From positions 16,550 to 80,549 of the forward strand of contig CAZORE010000020.1 of the NCBI GenBank assembly GCA_964581815.1: 64,000 bases of DNA. The letters run 5' to 3'. The translations under genes were made by a program, and so were the position numbers. The DNA is from Trebonia sp964581815 (GTDB lineage: Bacteria; Actinomycetota; Actinomycetes; Streptosporangiales; Streptosporangiaceae). Below, in pieces: positions 40,083 through 48,712 of the stretch; the stretch's first letter is position 1, and the number at the start of each line of letters is the position of its first letter. The notes below the pieces were generated by a model. That model had not been told where the DNA came from and made no database searches. It saw nothing but the letters and a program-made list of their open reading frames with translations.

Positions 40083-42005
40083 ATGGCCCACGGTCCCGGA
40101 ATGATGATGATGCGCGGCGGGTTCCGTATGGACCCGTCGGTCACCAAGCAGAAGCTCAAGCCGGGGACGATCAAGCGGATCGCCGGTTACGCGCGCCCCT
40201 ACCGGTGGAAGCTCGCCGTCTACCTGTTCGCCACCGCCCTGGACGCCGTGATCACGGTGGTCAACCCGCTGCTGCTGCGCCAGCTGATCGACAACGGGAT
40301 CATCGCCAAGGACGAGGCCATCGTCATCGGGGTGGCGGTGACCGTCGCCGGGGTCACCCTGCTCGACGCGCTGCTCGGCGTGGTGAACCGGTACTTCTCC
40401 TCGCGGATCGGCGAGGGCCTCATCTACGACCTGCGCACCCAGGTCTTCGACCACGTGCAGCGGCAGCCGCTCGCGTTCTTCACCCGCGCCCAGACCGGGT
40501 CGCTGGTCAGCCGGCTTGACGGTGACGTGATGGGCGCGCAGACGGCCATCGTCGGCGTGCTGTCAAGCGTGCTGTCCAACGTCCTGTCGCTGATCGTCAT
40601 CCTGGTCACCCTGTTCTACCTGTCCTGGCTGGTCAGCCTGATCGGGTTGCTGCTCATCCCGCTGTTCATCTTCCCGGCCCGCCTGCTCGGCCGCCGCCTG
40701 CAGCGCCTGTCGCGGGAGTCCATGCAGCTCAACGCCGAGATGGGCAGCACGATGACCGAGCGGTTCAACGTGGCCGGCGCGATGCTCGCCAAGCTTTACG
40801 GCCGCCCGCGCGAGGAGTCGCAGCTGTTCGCCGCGAAGGCGTACAAGGTCCGCGAGATCGGCGTCACCAGGGACATGTACGGCATGGTGTTCATGATCGC
40901 GATCACCCTGCTCACCGGCCTGTTCACCGCGGTCACCTACGGCGTCGGCGGCGCGATGGTGATCCACGGGGCGTTCCAGTTCGGCACGCTGGTCGCGATC
41001 GCCCAGCTGCTCGCCCGGGTCTACGGGCCGATCGGCTCGCTGTCCAACGTGCAGATCCAGGTGATGACCGCCCTGGTCAGCTTCGACCGGGTCTTCGAGG
41101 TCCTGGACCTGGAGCCGCTGATCAAGGAGAAGCCGGGCGCGATAACCCTGCCCGCCCGCGACGCGGCGGACACCGCGCCATCGATCGCGTTCGACCGGGT
41201 GTCGTTCCGCTACCCGACCGCGCAGGAGGTGTCACTCGCCTCCCTGGAGTCGATCGCGCTGAAGCAGCCGGAGCGGACCGACGCCGCCGCGGGCGTGCTG
41301 CACGACGTCTCGTTCGCCGCCCCCGCCGGGAAGCTCACCGCGCTGGTCGGTCCGTCCGGCGCGGGCAAGACCACCATCACCCAGCTCGTCTCCCGCATGT
41401 ATGACCCGAACGACGGCGCGGTGCTCATCGGCGGCCACGACATCCGCGACGTCACGCTCGACTCGCTGCACGACGTGGTCGGCGTCGTCACGCAGGACGC
41501 GCACCTGTTCCACGACACGATCCGCACCAACCTGCTGTACGCACGGCCGGGCGCGACCGAGCGCGAGCTTGTCGACGCATGCCAGGCCGCGCAGATCTGG
41601 GACCTCATCTCGGTGCTGCCCGACGGCCTCGACACGATCGTCGGCGACCGCGGCTACCGATTGAGCGGCGGCGAGAAGCAGCGCGTCGCCCTGGCCAGGC
41701 TGCTGCTCAAGGCGCCGTCCATCGTGGTGCTCGACGAGGCGACCGCGCACCTTGACTCGGAGTCGGAGTTCGCTGTGCAGCAGGCCCTGTCGGTCGCGCT
41801 GCGCGGCCGGACGTCGCTGGTCATCGCGCACCGGCTGTCCACCGTCCGCGAGGCGGACCAGATCCTGGTGATCGAGGCGGGCCAGGTCGCCGAGACCGGC
41901 ACGCACGAGGAGCTGCTCGCCGCGGGCGGGCTGTACGCCGACCTGTACCTGACCCAGTTCAAGGCACAGGAAAACCAGGAGCAGTACGAACGGGCGCGCG
42001 ATTAG
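40083..42005 (+). CDS. ABC exporter with fused membrane and ATPase domains
   Basis: A 640-aa half-transporter. Residues 30-340 contain six helices (WKLAVYLFATALDAVITVV; LLDALLGVVNRYFSSRIGEG; VLSLIVILVTLFYLSWLVSLIG; and others). The ATPase follows: Walker A GPSGAGKTT, Q-loop VTQDAHLFHD, signature LSGGEKQRVAL, Walker B IVVLDEATAHLD, H-loop IAHRLSTV. An insertion between the core beta strands and Walker A (SLASLESIALKQPERTDAAAG) is typical of an actinobacterial subgroup. It would homodimerise and export a lipid or drug. Met-rich N-terminus; GTG 40080 is also possible. Confidence 0.92.
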   Translation: MAHGPGMMMMRGGFRMDPSVTKQKLKPGTIKRIAGYARPYRWKLAVYLFATALDAVITVVNPLLLRQLIDNGIIAKDEAIVIGVAVTVAGVTLLDALLGVVNRYFSSRIGEGLIYDLRTQVFDHVQRQPLAFFTRAQTGSLVSRLDGDVMGAQTAIVGVLSSVLSNVLSLIVILVTLFYLSWLVSLIGLLLIPLFIFPARLLGRRLQRLSRESMQLNAEMGSTMTERFNVAGAMLAKLYGRPREESQLFAAKAYKVREIGVTRDMYGMVFMIAITLLTGLFTAVTYGVGGAMVIHGAFQFGTLVAIAQLLARVYGPIGSLSNVQIQVMTALVSFDRVFEVLDLEPLIKEKPGAITLPARDAADTAPSIAFDRVSFRYPTAQEVSLASLESIALKQPERTDAAAGVLHDVSFAAPAGKLTALVGPSGAGKTTITQLVSRMYDPNDGAVLIGGHDIRDVTLDSLHDVVGVVTQDAHLFHDTIRTNLLYARPGATERELVDACQAAQIWDLISVLPDGLDTIVGDRGYRLSGGEKQRVALARLLLKAPSIVVLDEATAHLDSESEFAVQQALSVALRGRTSLVIAHRLSTVREADQILVIEAGQVAETGTHEELLAAGGLYADLYLTQFKAQENQEQYERARD

Positions 42006-42062
42006 GCGTTGCGGGTTATGCGATCGGGGGTGCAGGGGGGCGTCCCCCCGCGGAAACCACAG

Positions 42063-43031
42063 CTACTTGTAGCCGAGGCGGCGCAGCTCCTCGCCGGCGA
42101 CCTTCTCCACGTCCGCGAGCTGGCTGTAGGTGAGGGTGCGCCGCCATTCGTTCTGCTCCGGCTTCGCGCGCCGGGCGGACGGGGTCACCGGCGCGGCGAC
42201 CTTCGACCCGGTGAAGCCGGACAGCGCGGCCGCGGCCGCGCCGGGGTCGCGCGCCATGTCCTCGTACCGTAGCGTCTTGAGCTGGTCCTCCGGCAGCGCC
42301 CGGCGCAGCCGGGCGGCGATCCTGATCGCGCCCCGCCAGCGCAGCGCGCACTTGCCCGCGCTGGACAGCGACGGGAAGGCGAGCCGGTCGGACTCGTCCT
42401 CCACGCCGTAGAACGGGTTGGGGAACTCGGTCTCGATGTTGACCACGCTCGGCCGGAACCAGGACATCGCCACCTGGTCCTTGAGCATCGCCGCCACCGT
42501 GTCCCGGCCGTCTCGCACCACCTGGACGATCAGCGCGTCGGGGAACGCCGCCACCAGGGCCTCGGCGCAGTAGGTCAGGTCCGGTGTCGCGTCGCCGTAC
42601 CGGCTGAGCCCGCGCAGCTCGGTGCACGGCCCGACCTCCGCCTGCCGCAGTCCCGCCGCCGAGCGGCACTGCGGCGAGCACTCCAGGCAACTCGCCGGAC
42701 CGATCTGCCAGCCCTGTGCGAAGGCGTCTCGCATCACGGCGGCGGCGGCGTCGCCCCGTCCGCTGTGCAGCGACGGCCGCCTGGCGAACCCGTAGACCGC
42801 CTGCAGCACGGCCTGCTGCCCGATAGTGACGTGGAACCCGGGGGAGACCTTGAGCGCACGCCCGACGTGCTCTGCGCCGGAGTGCGGCGCGCCGATCACG
42901 AAGACCGGCGCAGACACGTTGCGGGCGTTGACGATGAGGATATGGCGCGGTGGCATCGATGCCGTATCGGTGCGGGCCTGGGAAGGGCGGGAGCGGGCGG
43001 GTGGGGAGGGCGCGGGCGGTGGTGCGGCCAT
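42063..43031 (-). CDS. Sulfotransferase-family protein
   Basis: A 322-aa P-loop sulfotransferase: PAPS 5'-phosphosulfate loop VFVIGAPHSGAEHVGRAL at about 40-57, 3'-phosphate motif IVQVVRDGRDTVAAML, and the C-terminal tail with EWRRTLTYSQLADVEKVAGEELRRLGYK. A Cys-rich insertion (PASCLECSPQCRSA) between them is unusual. ATG 43031 starts with Pro/Ala-rich sequence; the second ATG (MPPRHILIV) may be real. It is divergent from a lipoprotein gene. Confidence 0.82.
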   Translation of the reverse strand: MAAPPPAPSPPARSRPSQARTDTASMPPRHILIVNARNVSAPVFVIGAPHSGAEHVGRALKVSPGFHVTIGQQAVLQAVYGFARRPSLHSGRGDAAAAVMRDAFAQGWQIGPASCLECSPQCRSAAGLRQAEVGPCTELRGLSRYGDATPDLTYCAEALVAAFPDALIVQVVRDGRDTVAAMLKDQVAMSWFRPSVVNIETEFPNPFYGVEDESDRLAFPSLSSAGKCALRWRGAIRIAARLRRALPEDQLKTLRYEDMARDPGAAAAALSGFTGSKVAAPVTPSARRAKPEQNEWRRTLTYSQLADVEKVAGEELRRLGYK

Positions 43032-43229
43032 GATGGCACGCGCGCCGTCGGCGGCGGGCCGTCTCAGCAGTTCGGACAGGATCGTTCGAGTCTCCCCAGT
43101 ACCGTACTCGCTGCGCTGACCACATATGCTGTCTCCGTGCCAGTGGTGTCTTCCGGGGAGGCAACCCCCCGGACGAGTGCTCCAATCTTGCCGTTGTCCG
43201 ACAGTTCGATCTGTGTAGGAGAGCCAAGA

Positions 43230-43610
43230 TTGGAGTACTCGACCTCCCAAGGCCGACGGCGGTGGCTCGTTCCGGTGGCTCTCGGCCTGACGGGCGTGGC
43301 CCTCTGTCTTGGCATGACCGGGTGCGCGCAGTTCAACAAGGCCCTCGGCCAGCAGCAGGCGCTCATCTACTTCAAGACGAGCACGCCGGTCGCGTTCAAG
43401 CTCAAGGTGCGCTCCGCGTGCGACAACCTGCCGCACGTCAAGGCGGCGCCGATCGCCACCGGGGTGCCGCTCGCGTCCGCGATCGACGTGGTGACCTACA
43501 ACACCACCGGCGCCGGCGTGGCGGACATCGCCCGCCTCGAGGAGTGCGTGAACAAGTTCGCGCCCCAGGTCGAGGGCGTCGACGTGCAGGACTCCTCGGA
43601 CGACAGCTGA
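43230..43610 (+). CDS. Small putative lipoprotein
   Basis: A 126-aa exported protein. TTG 43230 follows AGGAGAG. A basic N-terminus (SQGRRRW) precedes the hydrophobic segment LVPVALGLTGVALCLGMTGC, whose last Cys fits a lipobox. The mature part carries two cysteines (SACDNLP; LEECVNKF) that could form a disulfide and an acidic end (VQDSSDDS). It has no recognised family. It is followed by a hairpin terminator. Confidence 0.72.
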   Translation: MEYSTSQGRRRWLVPVALGLTGVALCLGMTGCAQFNKALGQQQALIYFKTSTPVAFKLKVRSACDNLPHVKAAPIATGVPLASAIDVVTYNTTGAGVADIARLEECVNKFAPQVEGVDVQDSSDDS

Positions 43611-43652
43611 CTTCCGGGGGCGACCCCCGTCCCCCCGATGTCCGGGCCGGCT

Positions 43653-43685
43653 GGCCTGATCGCAAAACCGCGATCTTGTCAGGCC
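43653..43685 (+). terminator. Hairpin after lipoprotein gene
   Basis: Outer arms GGCCTGA (43653-43659) and TCAGGCC (43679-43685) enclose GATCGC/GCGATC with an A-rich loop. It lies between the lipoprotein gene and the ssu-type operon. Confidence 0.6.
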
Positions 43686-43798
43686 TTCCGCCACGTGATG
43701 GCGGTCACGTTACAAGTGTTGCCGCCCTATTTCCTACTTTCCAGGTCTGGTATATAGTCCAGCTATAACCTATTAAATCAATTGGGAATGGATACTTA

Positions 43799-44878
43799 AT
43801 GCGCAGCATCCTGGCTGGCGCGGCCGTCCTGGCGGGCGCCCTCCTCATCGTCGGCTGCTCCTCGGGCGGGTCGTCCTCGTCTTCCGCGTCTTCGTCTTCC
43901 TCCGCCTCTTCGGCGTCTTCCGCCGCCGGCTCGACGAGCGCCGCGGCGAGCGCGCCGGTGACGGTGCGGCTCGGCTACCTGGCGAACATCACGCACGCGC
44001 CCGCGCTGGTCGCGGTGAAGAACGGCTACTTCGCCAAGGAGCTCGGCTCGGCGGGCTCGGTGAAGACGACCGTGTTCACCAGCGGCACGCAGGAGACGAC
44101 CGCGATCCTGGCCGGGCAGCTCGACGCCGCCTACGTGGGGCCGAACCCGGCGATCAACGCCTGGCAGAAGTCCAGCGGGCAGGCCATCAAGATCGTCTCC
44201 GGGGTCGCCACCGGCGGGGCGTCCGTTGTGGTGAAGCCGGCCATCACCTCTGCCGCGCAGCTTAAGGGGCAGTCGCTGGCCAGCCCCTCGCTCGGCAACA
44301 CGCAGGACGTGGCCGTGCGCTACTGGCTCAAGCAGCAGGGGCTCACCACCAGCGCGACCGGCGGCGGCGACGTGGCGATCAAGCCGACCGCGCCGAACTC
44401 GGCCGCCGTGCTCGAGTTCAAGTCCGGGCAGATCGCCGGCGCCTCCGAGCCGTCGCCCTACGACGTGGAGATGGTGCAGGACGGCGGGAAGGTGCTGCTG
44501 AGCGAGCCGGGCACGACCACGCTGCTCGTGGTCACCCAGTCGTTCCTCGCCGCGCACCCGGACATCGTCGCCGACCTGCTCAAGGCCAACCTGGACGCGC
44601 TCGGTTACATCAAGTCCAACCCGACCGGCGCCGAGCAGGCCGCCAACGCCGAGCTAGGCGCGTACACCGGCAAGCCGCTGTCGGCCAAGGTGCTCGACCC
44701 GGCGTTCAAGGAGATCACCTTCACCGACGACCCGGGCGCGGCGTCGCTCACCCAGGACGCCCAGCAGGCCACCGCGGTCGGGCTGCTCAAGACGGTGGAC
44801 CTGAGCGGGATCTTCGACCTGGACCCGCTCAACTCGATCCTCACCGCGACCGACCAGACGACGGTGAGCGCCGGTTAG
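43799..44878 (+). CDS. Sulfonate/nitrate/taurine-type ABC substrate-binding lipoprotein
   Basis: A 359-aa SsuA/TauA/NrtA-type periplasmic-binding-like lipoprotein: signal AAVLAGALLIVGC with lipobox Cys, then a Ser-rich linker. The binding fold follows: VTVRLGYLANITHAPALVAVKNGYFAKELG, GTQETTAILAGQLDAAYVGPNPAINAW, and SLGNTQDVAVRYWLKQQGL. The ATG at 43799 lies in an AT-rich leader. It heads an operon with an ATPase and permease; a long hairpin separates it from the ATPase gene. The substrate is probably an alkanesulfonate or a related organosulfur or nitrogen compound. Confidence 0.88.
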   Translation: MRSILAGAAVLAGALLIVGCSSGGSSSSSASSSSSASSASSAAGSTSAAASAPVTVRLGYLANITHAPALVAVKNGYFAKELGSAGSVKTTVFTSGTQETTAILAGQLDAAYVGPNPAINAWQKSSGQAIKIVSGVATGGASVVVKPAITSAAQLKGQSLASPSLGNTQDVAVRYWLKQQGLTTSATGGGDVAIKPTAPNSAAVLEFKSGQIAGASEPSPYDVEMVQDGGKVLLSEPGTTTLLVVTQSFLAAHPDIVADLLKANLDALGYIKSNPTGAEQAANAELGAYTGKPLSAKVLDPAFKEITFTDDPGAASLTQDAQQATAVGLLKTVDLSGIFDLDPLNSILTATDQTTVSAG

Positions 44879-44883
44879 CAGCA

Positions 44884-44922
44884 CGGGCCACGGCCCGCCG
44901 ACCGGGGGCGGGCCGTGGCCCG
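44884..44922 (+). terminator. 16-bp intercistronic hairpin
   Basis: CGGGCCACGGCCCGCC (44884-44899) pairs perfectly with 44907-44922, loop 7 nt. It begins 5 bp after the binding-protein stop and lies before the ATPase gene. It would act as a partial terminator or 3' stabiliser, giving excess binding protein. Confidence 0.8.
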
Positions 44923-44928
44923 GCCAGC

Positions 44929-44942
44929 GATAACAGCGAAGC
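44929..44942 (+). repeat. Degenerate copy of dispersed 16-bp word
   Basis: GATAACAGCGAAGC matches the word GATAACAGCAAGAAGC with a 2-bp deletion. It sits just after the hairpin and 22 bp before the ATPase start. Confidence 0.4.
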
Positions 44943-44964
44943 GGGCAAGATTACGGAGCCTTCC

Positions 44965-45735
44965 ATGTCCACCACAGCGGTAACCCAGGCCGCGACGGTC
45001 AGCCTGGCCGGCGTGTCCAAGGTGTACGGGCGCGGCGGCTCCGCCGTCCGCGCACTCGACCAGGTGTCCCTCACCGTCCAGCCGGGTGAGTTCACCTGCC
45101 TCATCGGCGCGTCCGGCTGCGGCAAGTCCACGCTGCTGTCGCTCGTGGCCGGCCTGGACCGGCCGACGAGCGGCGACATCACGGTGCACGGCCGGGTGGC
45201 GCTCATGTTCCAGGAGCCCGGCCTGTTCCCGTGGCTCACCGCCGGGGCCAACGTCGAGCTCGCGCTGCGCGCCCGCAAGGTGCCGCGGGCTGAGCGCAAG
45301 GCGCGGGCGGCGGAACTGCTCGACGCCGTCCACCTTCGCGGCTTCGCGGCCAAGCGGCCGCACGAGCTGTCCGGCGGCATGCGGCAGCGGGTCGCGCTCG
45401 CCCGCGCCCTGGCCCAGGACGCCGACGTGCTGCTGATGGACGAGCCGTTCGGCGCGCTCGACGCGATGACCCGCGACCTGCTGCACGACGAGCTCGACCG
45501 CGTGCGCGAGCGGGTCGGCAAGGGCCTGACCGTCCTGTTCGTCACGCACAACGTCCGCGAGGCCGTCCGCCTCGGCGACCGCGTGGTCCTGCTGTCCAGC
45601 CGCCCGGGCCGGGTCATCGAGGAGTACCCGGTGCCCGTGATGAGGCCGCGGCGGATCGACTCCGCCCCGGTCGCCGAGCTGGCCAGCGTGATCACCGACC
45701 GGCTCCGCGCGGAGGTAAGCCGTCATGGCAGCTGA
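44965..45735 (+). CDS. SsuB/TauB-type ABC transporter ATPase
   Basis: A 256-aa importer ATPase: Walker A GASGCGKST, Q-loop LMFQEPGLFPWLT (the PLFPWL type of this subfamily), signature LSGGMRQRVAL, Walker B VLLMDEPFGALD, and H-loop VTHNVREAVRLGDRV. It energises the coupled permease, whose start lies inside this gene (11-bp overlap). ATG 44965. Confidence 0.92.
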   Translation: MSTTAVTQAATVSLAGVSKVYGRGGSAVRALDQVSLTVQPGEFTCLIGASGCGKSTLLSLVAGLDRPTSGDITVHGRVALMFQEPGLFPWLTAGANVELALRARKVPRAERKARAAELLDAVHLRGFAAKRPHELSGGMRQRVALARALAQDADVLLMDEPFGALDAMTRDLLHDELDRVRERVGKGLTVLFVTHNVREAVRLGDRVVLLSSRPGRVIEEYPVPVMRPRRIDSAPVAELASVITDRLRAEVSRHGS

Positions 45736-46573
45736 CACGACACTCGCCGGGCTCGACGCCCTCGAACTCGCCCCCGCCCCCGGGCGCGTGGACGCCGGCG
45801 AGCGAGCGCGCCGGGCCTGGGCCGCGACCTGGCCGAAGCTGGCCGCCGTCGCCCTGGTGTGGCTCGTCTGGGAGCTGATCCACCTCACCGGCTGGAAGAA
45901 GTTCGTCCTGCCCGGTCCCGGGGTCACCCTCACCAACCTGTGGGAGCAGGCGAAGACGGGCCTGCTGTGGCACGCGACCGGGGACACCGTGCTGCGCGCG
46001 CTCATCGGCTACGGGGTCGCCCTGGTCATCGGCACCGTCGTCGGCCTCCTGGTGGCCCGCGTCCCCCCGCTGCGGGCCGCGGTCGGCTCACTGATCACCG
46101 GGATGCAGACCTTGCCGTCGGCGGCGTGGATCCCGTTCGCGATCATCCTGTTCGGGCTGACCAACGCCTCCATCCTGTTCATCATCGTGATGGCCTCCGC
46201 CCCGGCTATCGCCAACGCGGTCATCTCCGGCGTGGACTTCATCCCGCCGCTGCTACTCAAGTCGGCCAGAATCATGGGACTGCGCGGACTGGGCCTGACC
46301 AGCCACCTGATCATCCCCGCCGCGCTCCCCACGTTCGTGGCCGGGCTCAAGCAGGCCTGGGCGTTCACCTGGCACGCCCTGCTGACCGCCGAACTGCTTG
46401 TGCTCGTCGCCGGCGAACCCTCGATCGGCGCGCTGTTCCAGTCCGACCAGGACCAGACGGACATGCCGTCCACGATCGCGATCATGATCGTGATCCTCAT
46501 CCTCGGCATCGCCGTCGACGGCGCGTTCGGCGTGGCCAACCGCGCCATCAGGAAACGGTGGGGCCTGACCTAA
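45725..46573 (+). CDS. SsuC/TauC-type ABC transporter permease
   Basis: A 282-aa inner-membrane permease with about six helices. The EAA loop reads SARIMGLRGLGLTSHLIIPA then ALPTFVAGLKQAWAFTW, typical of the sulfonate/nitrate/taurine group. The N-terminal 30 residues are cytoplasmic. It overlaps the ATPase gene by 11 bp. It ends the operon; a dispersed 16-bp word lies 18 bp downstream. Confidence 0.92.
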   Translation: MAADTTLAGLDALELAPAPGRVDAGERARRAWAATWPKLAAVALVWLVWELIHLTGWKKFVLPGPGVTLTNLWEQAKTGLLWHATGDTVLRALIGYGVALVIGTVVGLLVARVPPLRAAVGSLITGMQTLPSAAWIPFAIILFGLTNASILFIIVMASAPAIANAVISGVDFIPPLLLKSARIMGLRGLGLTSHLIIPAALPTFVAGLKQAWAFTWHALLTAELLVLVAGEPSIGALFQSDQDQTDMPSTIAIMIVILILGIAVDGAFGVANRAIRKRWGLT

Positions 46574-46590
46574 GCACGGCCGGCGTTCGA

Positions 46591-46606
46591 GATAACAGCA
46601 AGAAGC
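46591..46606 (+). repeat. Dispersed 16-bp word, copy 2
   Basis: GATAACAGCAAGAAGC, identical to copies at 20683 and 48613. Lies 18 bp after the permease stop. Confidence 0.7.
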
Positions 46607-46772
46607 GCTCGTGTCGGTGGCCGGGCTCGCCACATAACGGGGAAGTATCGGAATTCGCGTATTCGCCTGATCCCGGCCGATGATGTTCGGTAGCCTCAAC
46701 GCATGCGAACTACATCTGTGTAACTTGGTCCTGGCGTGCCGCAACGCGTCAGGGGAACGGAGCAGATGGACC

Positions 46773-46925
46773 ATGAATGACGCAGGACGGGCTACCGACC
46801 CCGAGCTCGACGAGGCGCTGGCCCGAGCGATCCGCCAGCTCATCACCGAAGCCATGGAGGCGGGCGCGGACGTCGCCGCCGGGGCTGGAGCGGGCAACGG
46901 CGGCCCTGGGTCGGCTGCGGCGTAA
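46773..46925 (+). CDS. Very small hypothetical protein
   Basis: A 50-aa acidic product: MNDAGRATDPELDEALARAI then RQLITEAMEAGADVAAGAG, an amphipathic helix and a Gly/Ala tail. A GGAGCAG sequence lies upstream. An upstream in-frame start at 46680 is less likely. Unknown function; it could be non-coding. A strong hairpin follows. Confidence 0.45.
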   Translation: MNDAGRATDPELDEALARAIRQLITEAMEAGADVAAGAGAGNGGPGSAAA

Positions 46926-46955
46926 GGCGCGACAGGACCAGGCGCGGTTCAGGCA

Positions 46956-46989
46956 GCGGCCCGGCCGGAGGGTCCTCCGTCCGGGCCGC
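46956..46989. terminator. Strong hairpin between convergent genes
   Basis: 16-bp arms 46956-46971 and 46974-46989 with a single mismatch and a 2-nt loop. It lies between the small plus-strand ORF and the minus-strand DinB gene. Confidence 0.75.
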
Positions 46990-47056
46990 GCCGCGGGTAA
47001 CCGGCCGGCGCTGGGCGCTCCGAGCGCGGCCACGGGCCGGGCCGTCGGCTGGCGCG

Positions 47057-47566
47057 TTACTCGCCCACGGGGCCGCCGGCCAGCTCACTGACGATGTCCA
47101 GGTGGCCCAGGTGCCGGGCGTACTCCTGGACCAGGTGGAACAGGACCCGCTCTAGGGTGGCGGGCGGCGCGCCGCCCCACCGTTCGCCCGGCTGGCCCTG
47201 CTCGTCAAGACGGTGCCGGGCGATCACCCGCTCGGTGCGGGCCGCCTGGGCCTGCGACGCGGCGAGCAAGCCGTCCAGGGTCTCCTCCGGCGCCACGTGC
47301 CAGCGGCCCTCCCGGGTGTCGCCCCACGGGTCGGCGACGTCGCGGCCCTCGAATCCCCACTCAAGCCAGCGCAGCTCGACGTAGGTGAGGTGTTTGAGCA
47401 GGTCAATCGGGGTCCAGCCGGATGGCAGCCGGGAGCGCCGCAGCTCGTCGGCGGGCAGCCCGCGCAACCTTACGGCGAGCTGGGCGCGGAAGTAGCTGAG
47501 GTAGCGGGCGAACACCTCGGCGCGAGACGCCGCCGGATCGGTCGGTTCCGGGAACGGGATGCTCAT
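47057..47566 (-). CDS. DinB/DUF664-family protein
   Basis: A 169-aa four-helix-bundle protein of the DinB superfamily. Metal-binding histidines lie in LLKHLTYVELRW and VLFHLVQEYARHLGHLDIV. Helix 1 is RAEVFARYLSYFRAQL, and the SGWTPIDLLKHL motif is typical. Actinobacterial members are often thiol- (mycothiol or bacillithiol) dependent transferases or of unknown role. ATG 47566. A stand-alone gene. Confidence 0.87.
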   Translation of the reverse strand: MSIPFPEPTDPAASRAEVFARYLSYFRAQLAVRLRGLPADELRRSRLPSGWTPIDLLKHLTYVELRWLEWGFEGRDVADPWGDTREGRWHVAPEETLDGLLAASQAQAARTERVIARHRLDEQGQPGERWGGAPPATLERVLFHLVQEYARHLGHLDIVSELAGGPVGE

Positions 47567-47631
47567 GCGACAACGCTACCGGTGTACCGCGGCGGCCTAC
47601 CTTGCCCGCCCGCCCGGCCCGCCTGGCGCCG

Positions 47632-48489
47632 CTAGGCGGTCGCGATCAGGAAGTCCTCGCCGGTCGACATGCGCAGCCCGTCGGGCCGGCCGGCGAAGTA
47701 GCGGTCGTTCAGGTCGCGGCCGGACACGTGCCGCACGCCGGCGAACCCGGCGGCGCGGGCGAGGCCGAGGAACTCCTGCGGTGCGAAGAAGCTGATGAAC
47801 GGCGTCCCCGACGACCTGGCGCCGTTCTCCGACATGATCCAGCCCGGGCGGTCCCGCTCGTCGACCAGGTCCAGCGGAAGCAGGAACGTCAGCGCGACCG
47901 TGGAGCCGGGCGCGAGCGTGGCCAGGTCGCGCAGCGTTGCCGCGTTCGCCTCCCGCGTCAGGTACATGCTGACGCCGGCCGAGGCCACCACCGCGGGCCG
48001 GGCCGCGTCGAAGCCGGCCTTGACGGCCTCCTCCGGCCAGGAGGCGCCCGCCTCGAAGTCCACGGGCACCAGCCGCAGCCACTCCGGGACGCCGTAACCG
48101 AGCTCGGTCAGGCGGCGCCGCTTCCATGCCTGGGTGCCCGGCTGGTCCACCTCGAACACCCGCAGCCGGGCCGCGAGCTCCGGGCGGCGCTGTGCGAACG
48201 TGTCGAGTCCCGCGCCGAGCAGCACGAACTGGCCTGCCCCCTGCGCGGCCTTTTCCTCCACCAGGTCCTCGATGAACCGGGCGCGCGCCACGATCGACGC
48301 GCGGAACCCGCTGGTGAACACCGGGTCCATGTCCGGCCGGGAGCGCCAGCCGTCGGGCGGGTCCGCCAGCCGCAGCCCGACCGTGTCCTCGAGCACGTGC
48401 GGCGGCGCGTCCACCTCGGTGTGCAGCGCCCGCCACAGCGCGACCCGCACCGCCGTATTGTCCGGCTCGGTCACCTGCTCATCGGCCAT
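47632..48489 (-). CDS. SAM-dependent methyltransferase (TIGR00027/leucine carboxyl methyltransferase-like)
   Basis: A 285-aa protein of the group expanded in actinobacteria: N-terminus NTAVRVALWRALHTEVDAPP, then FTSGFRASIVARARFIEDLVEE, motif I QFVLLGAGLDTFAQR, motif II VFEVDQPGTQAWKRRRL, and post-motif segment VPVDFEAGASWPEE. The C-terminal SFFAPQEFLGLARAAGFAGV is conserved. Substrates are unknown. ATG 48489 or 48498. It is divergent from the acetamidase gene across a dispersed-repeat copy. Confidence 0.88.
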   Translation of the reverse strand: MADEQVTEPDNTAVRVALWRALHTEVDAPPHVLEDTVGLRLADPPDGWRSRPDMDPVFTSGFRASIVARARFIEDLVEEKAAQGAGQFVLLGAGLDTFAQRRPELAARLRVFEVDQPGTQAWKRRRLTELGYGVPEWLRLVPVDFEAGASWPEEAVKAGFDAARPAVVASAGVSMYLTREANAATLRDLATLAPGSTVALTFLLPLDLVDERDRPGWIMSENGARSSGTPFISFFAPQEFLGLARAAGFAGVRHVSGRDLNDRYFAGRPDGLRMSTGEDFLIATA

Positions 48490-48612
48490 GCGCGCCAACT
48501 TACACCCGGCGCTTTGGCGCCTCCGGCGAGGATCGTGTGCAGTTGATCGCGGAAAACGGCCATCAAACGCACACGATCATCGCCTGGCGGAGGCGCCGGC
48601 TGCCGTCAGCGA

Positions 48613-48628
48613 GATAACAGCAAGAAGC
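48613..48628 (+). repeat. Dispersed 16-bp word, copy 3
   Basis: GATAACAGCAAGAAGC, identical to copies at 20683 and 46591. Its last two bases begin a perfect hairpin GCGGCC-GAA-GGCCGC (48627-48641). It lies between divergent genes. Confidence 0.7.
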
Positions 48629-48712
48629 GGCCGAAGGCCGCCAGTGGACCGCGGTGGCGGGATCACGGACGGGAGCGGGCGAAGCACGGCTCCGTTCGGG
48701 ATAATCGCTGGC

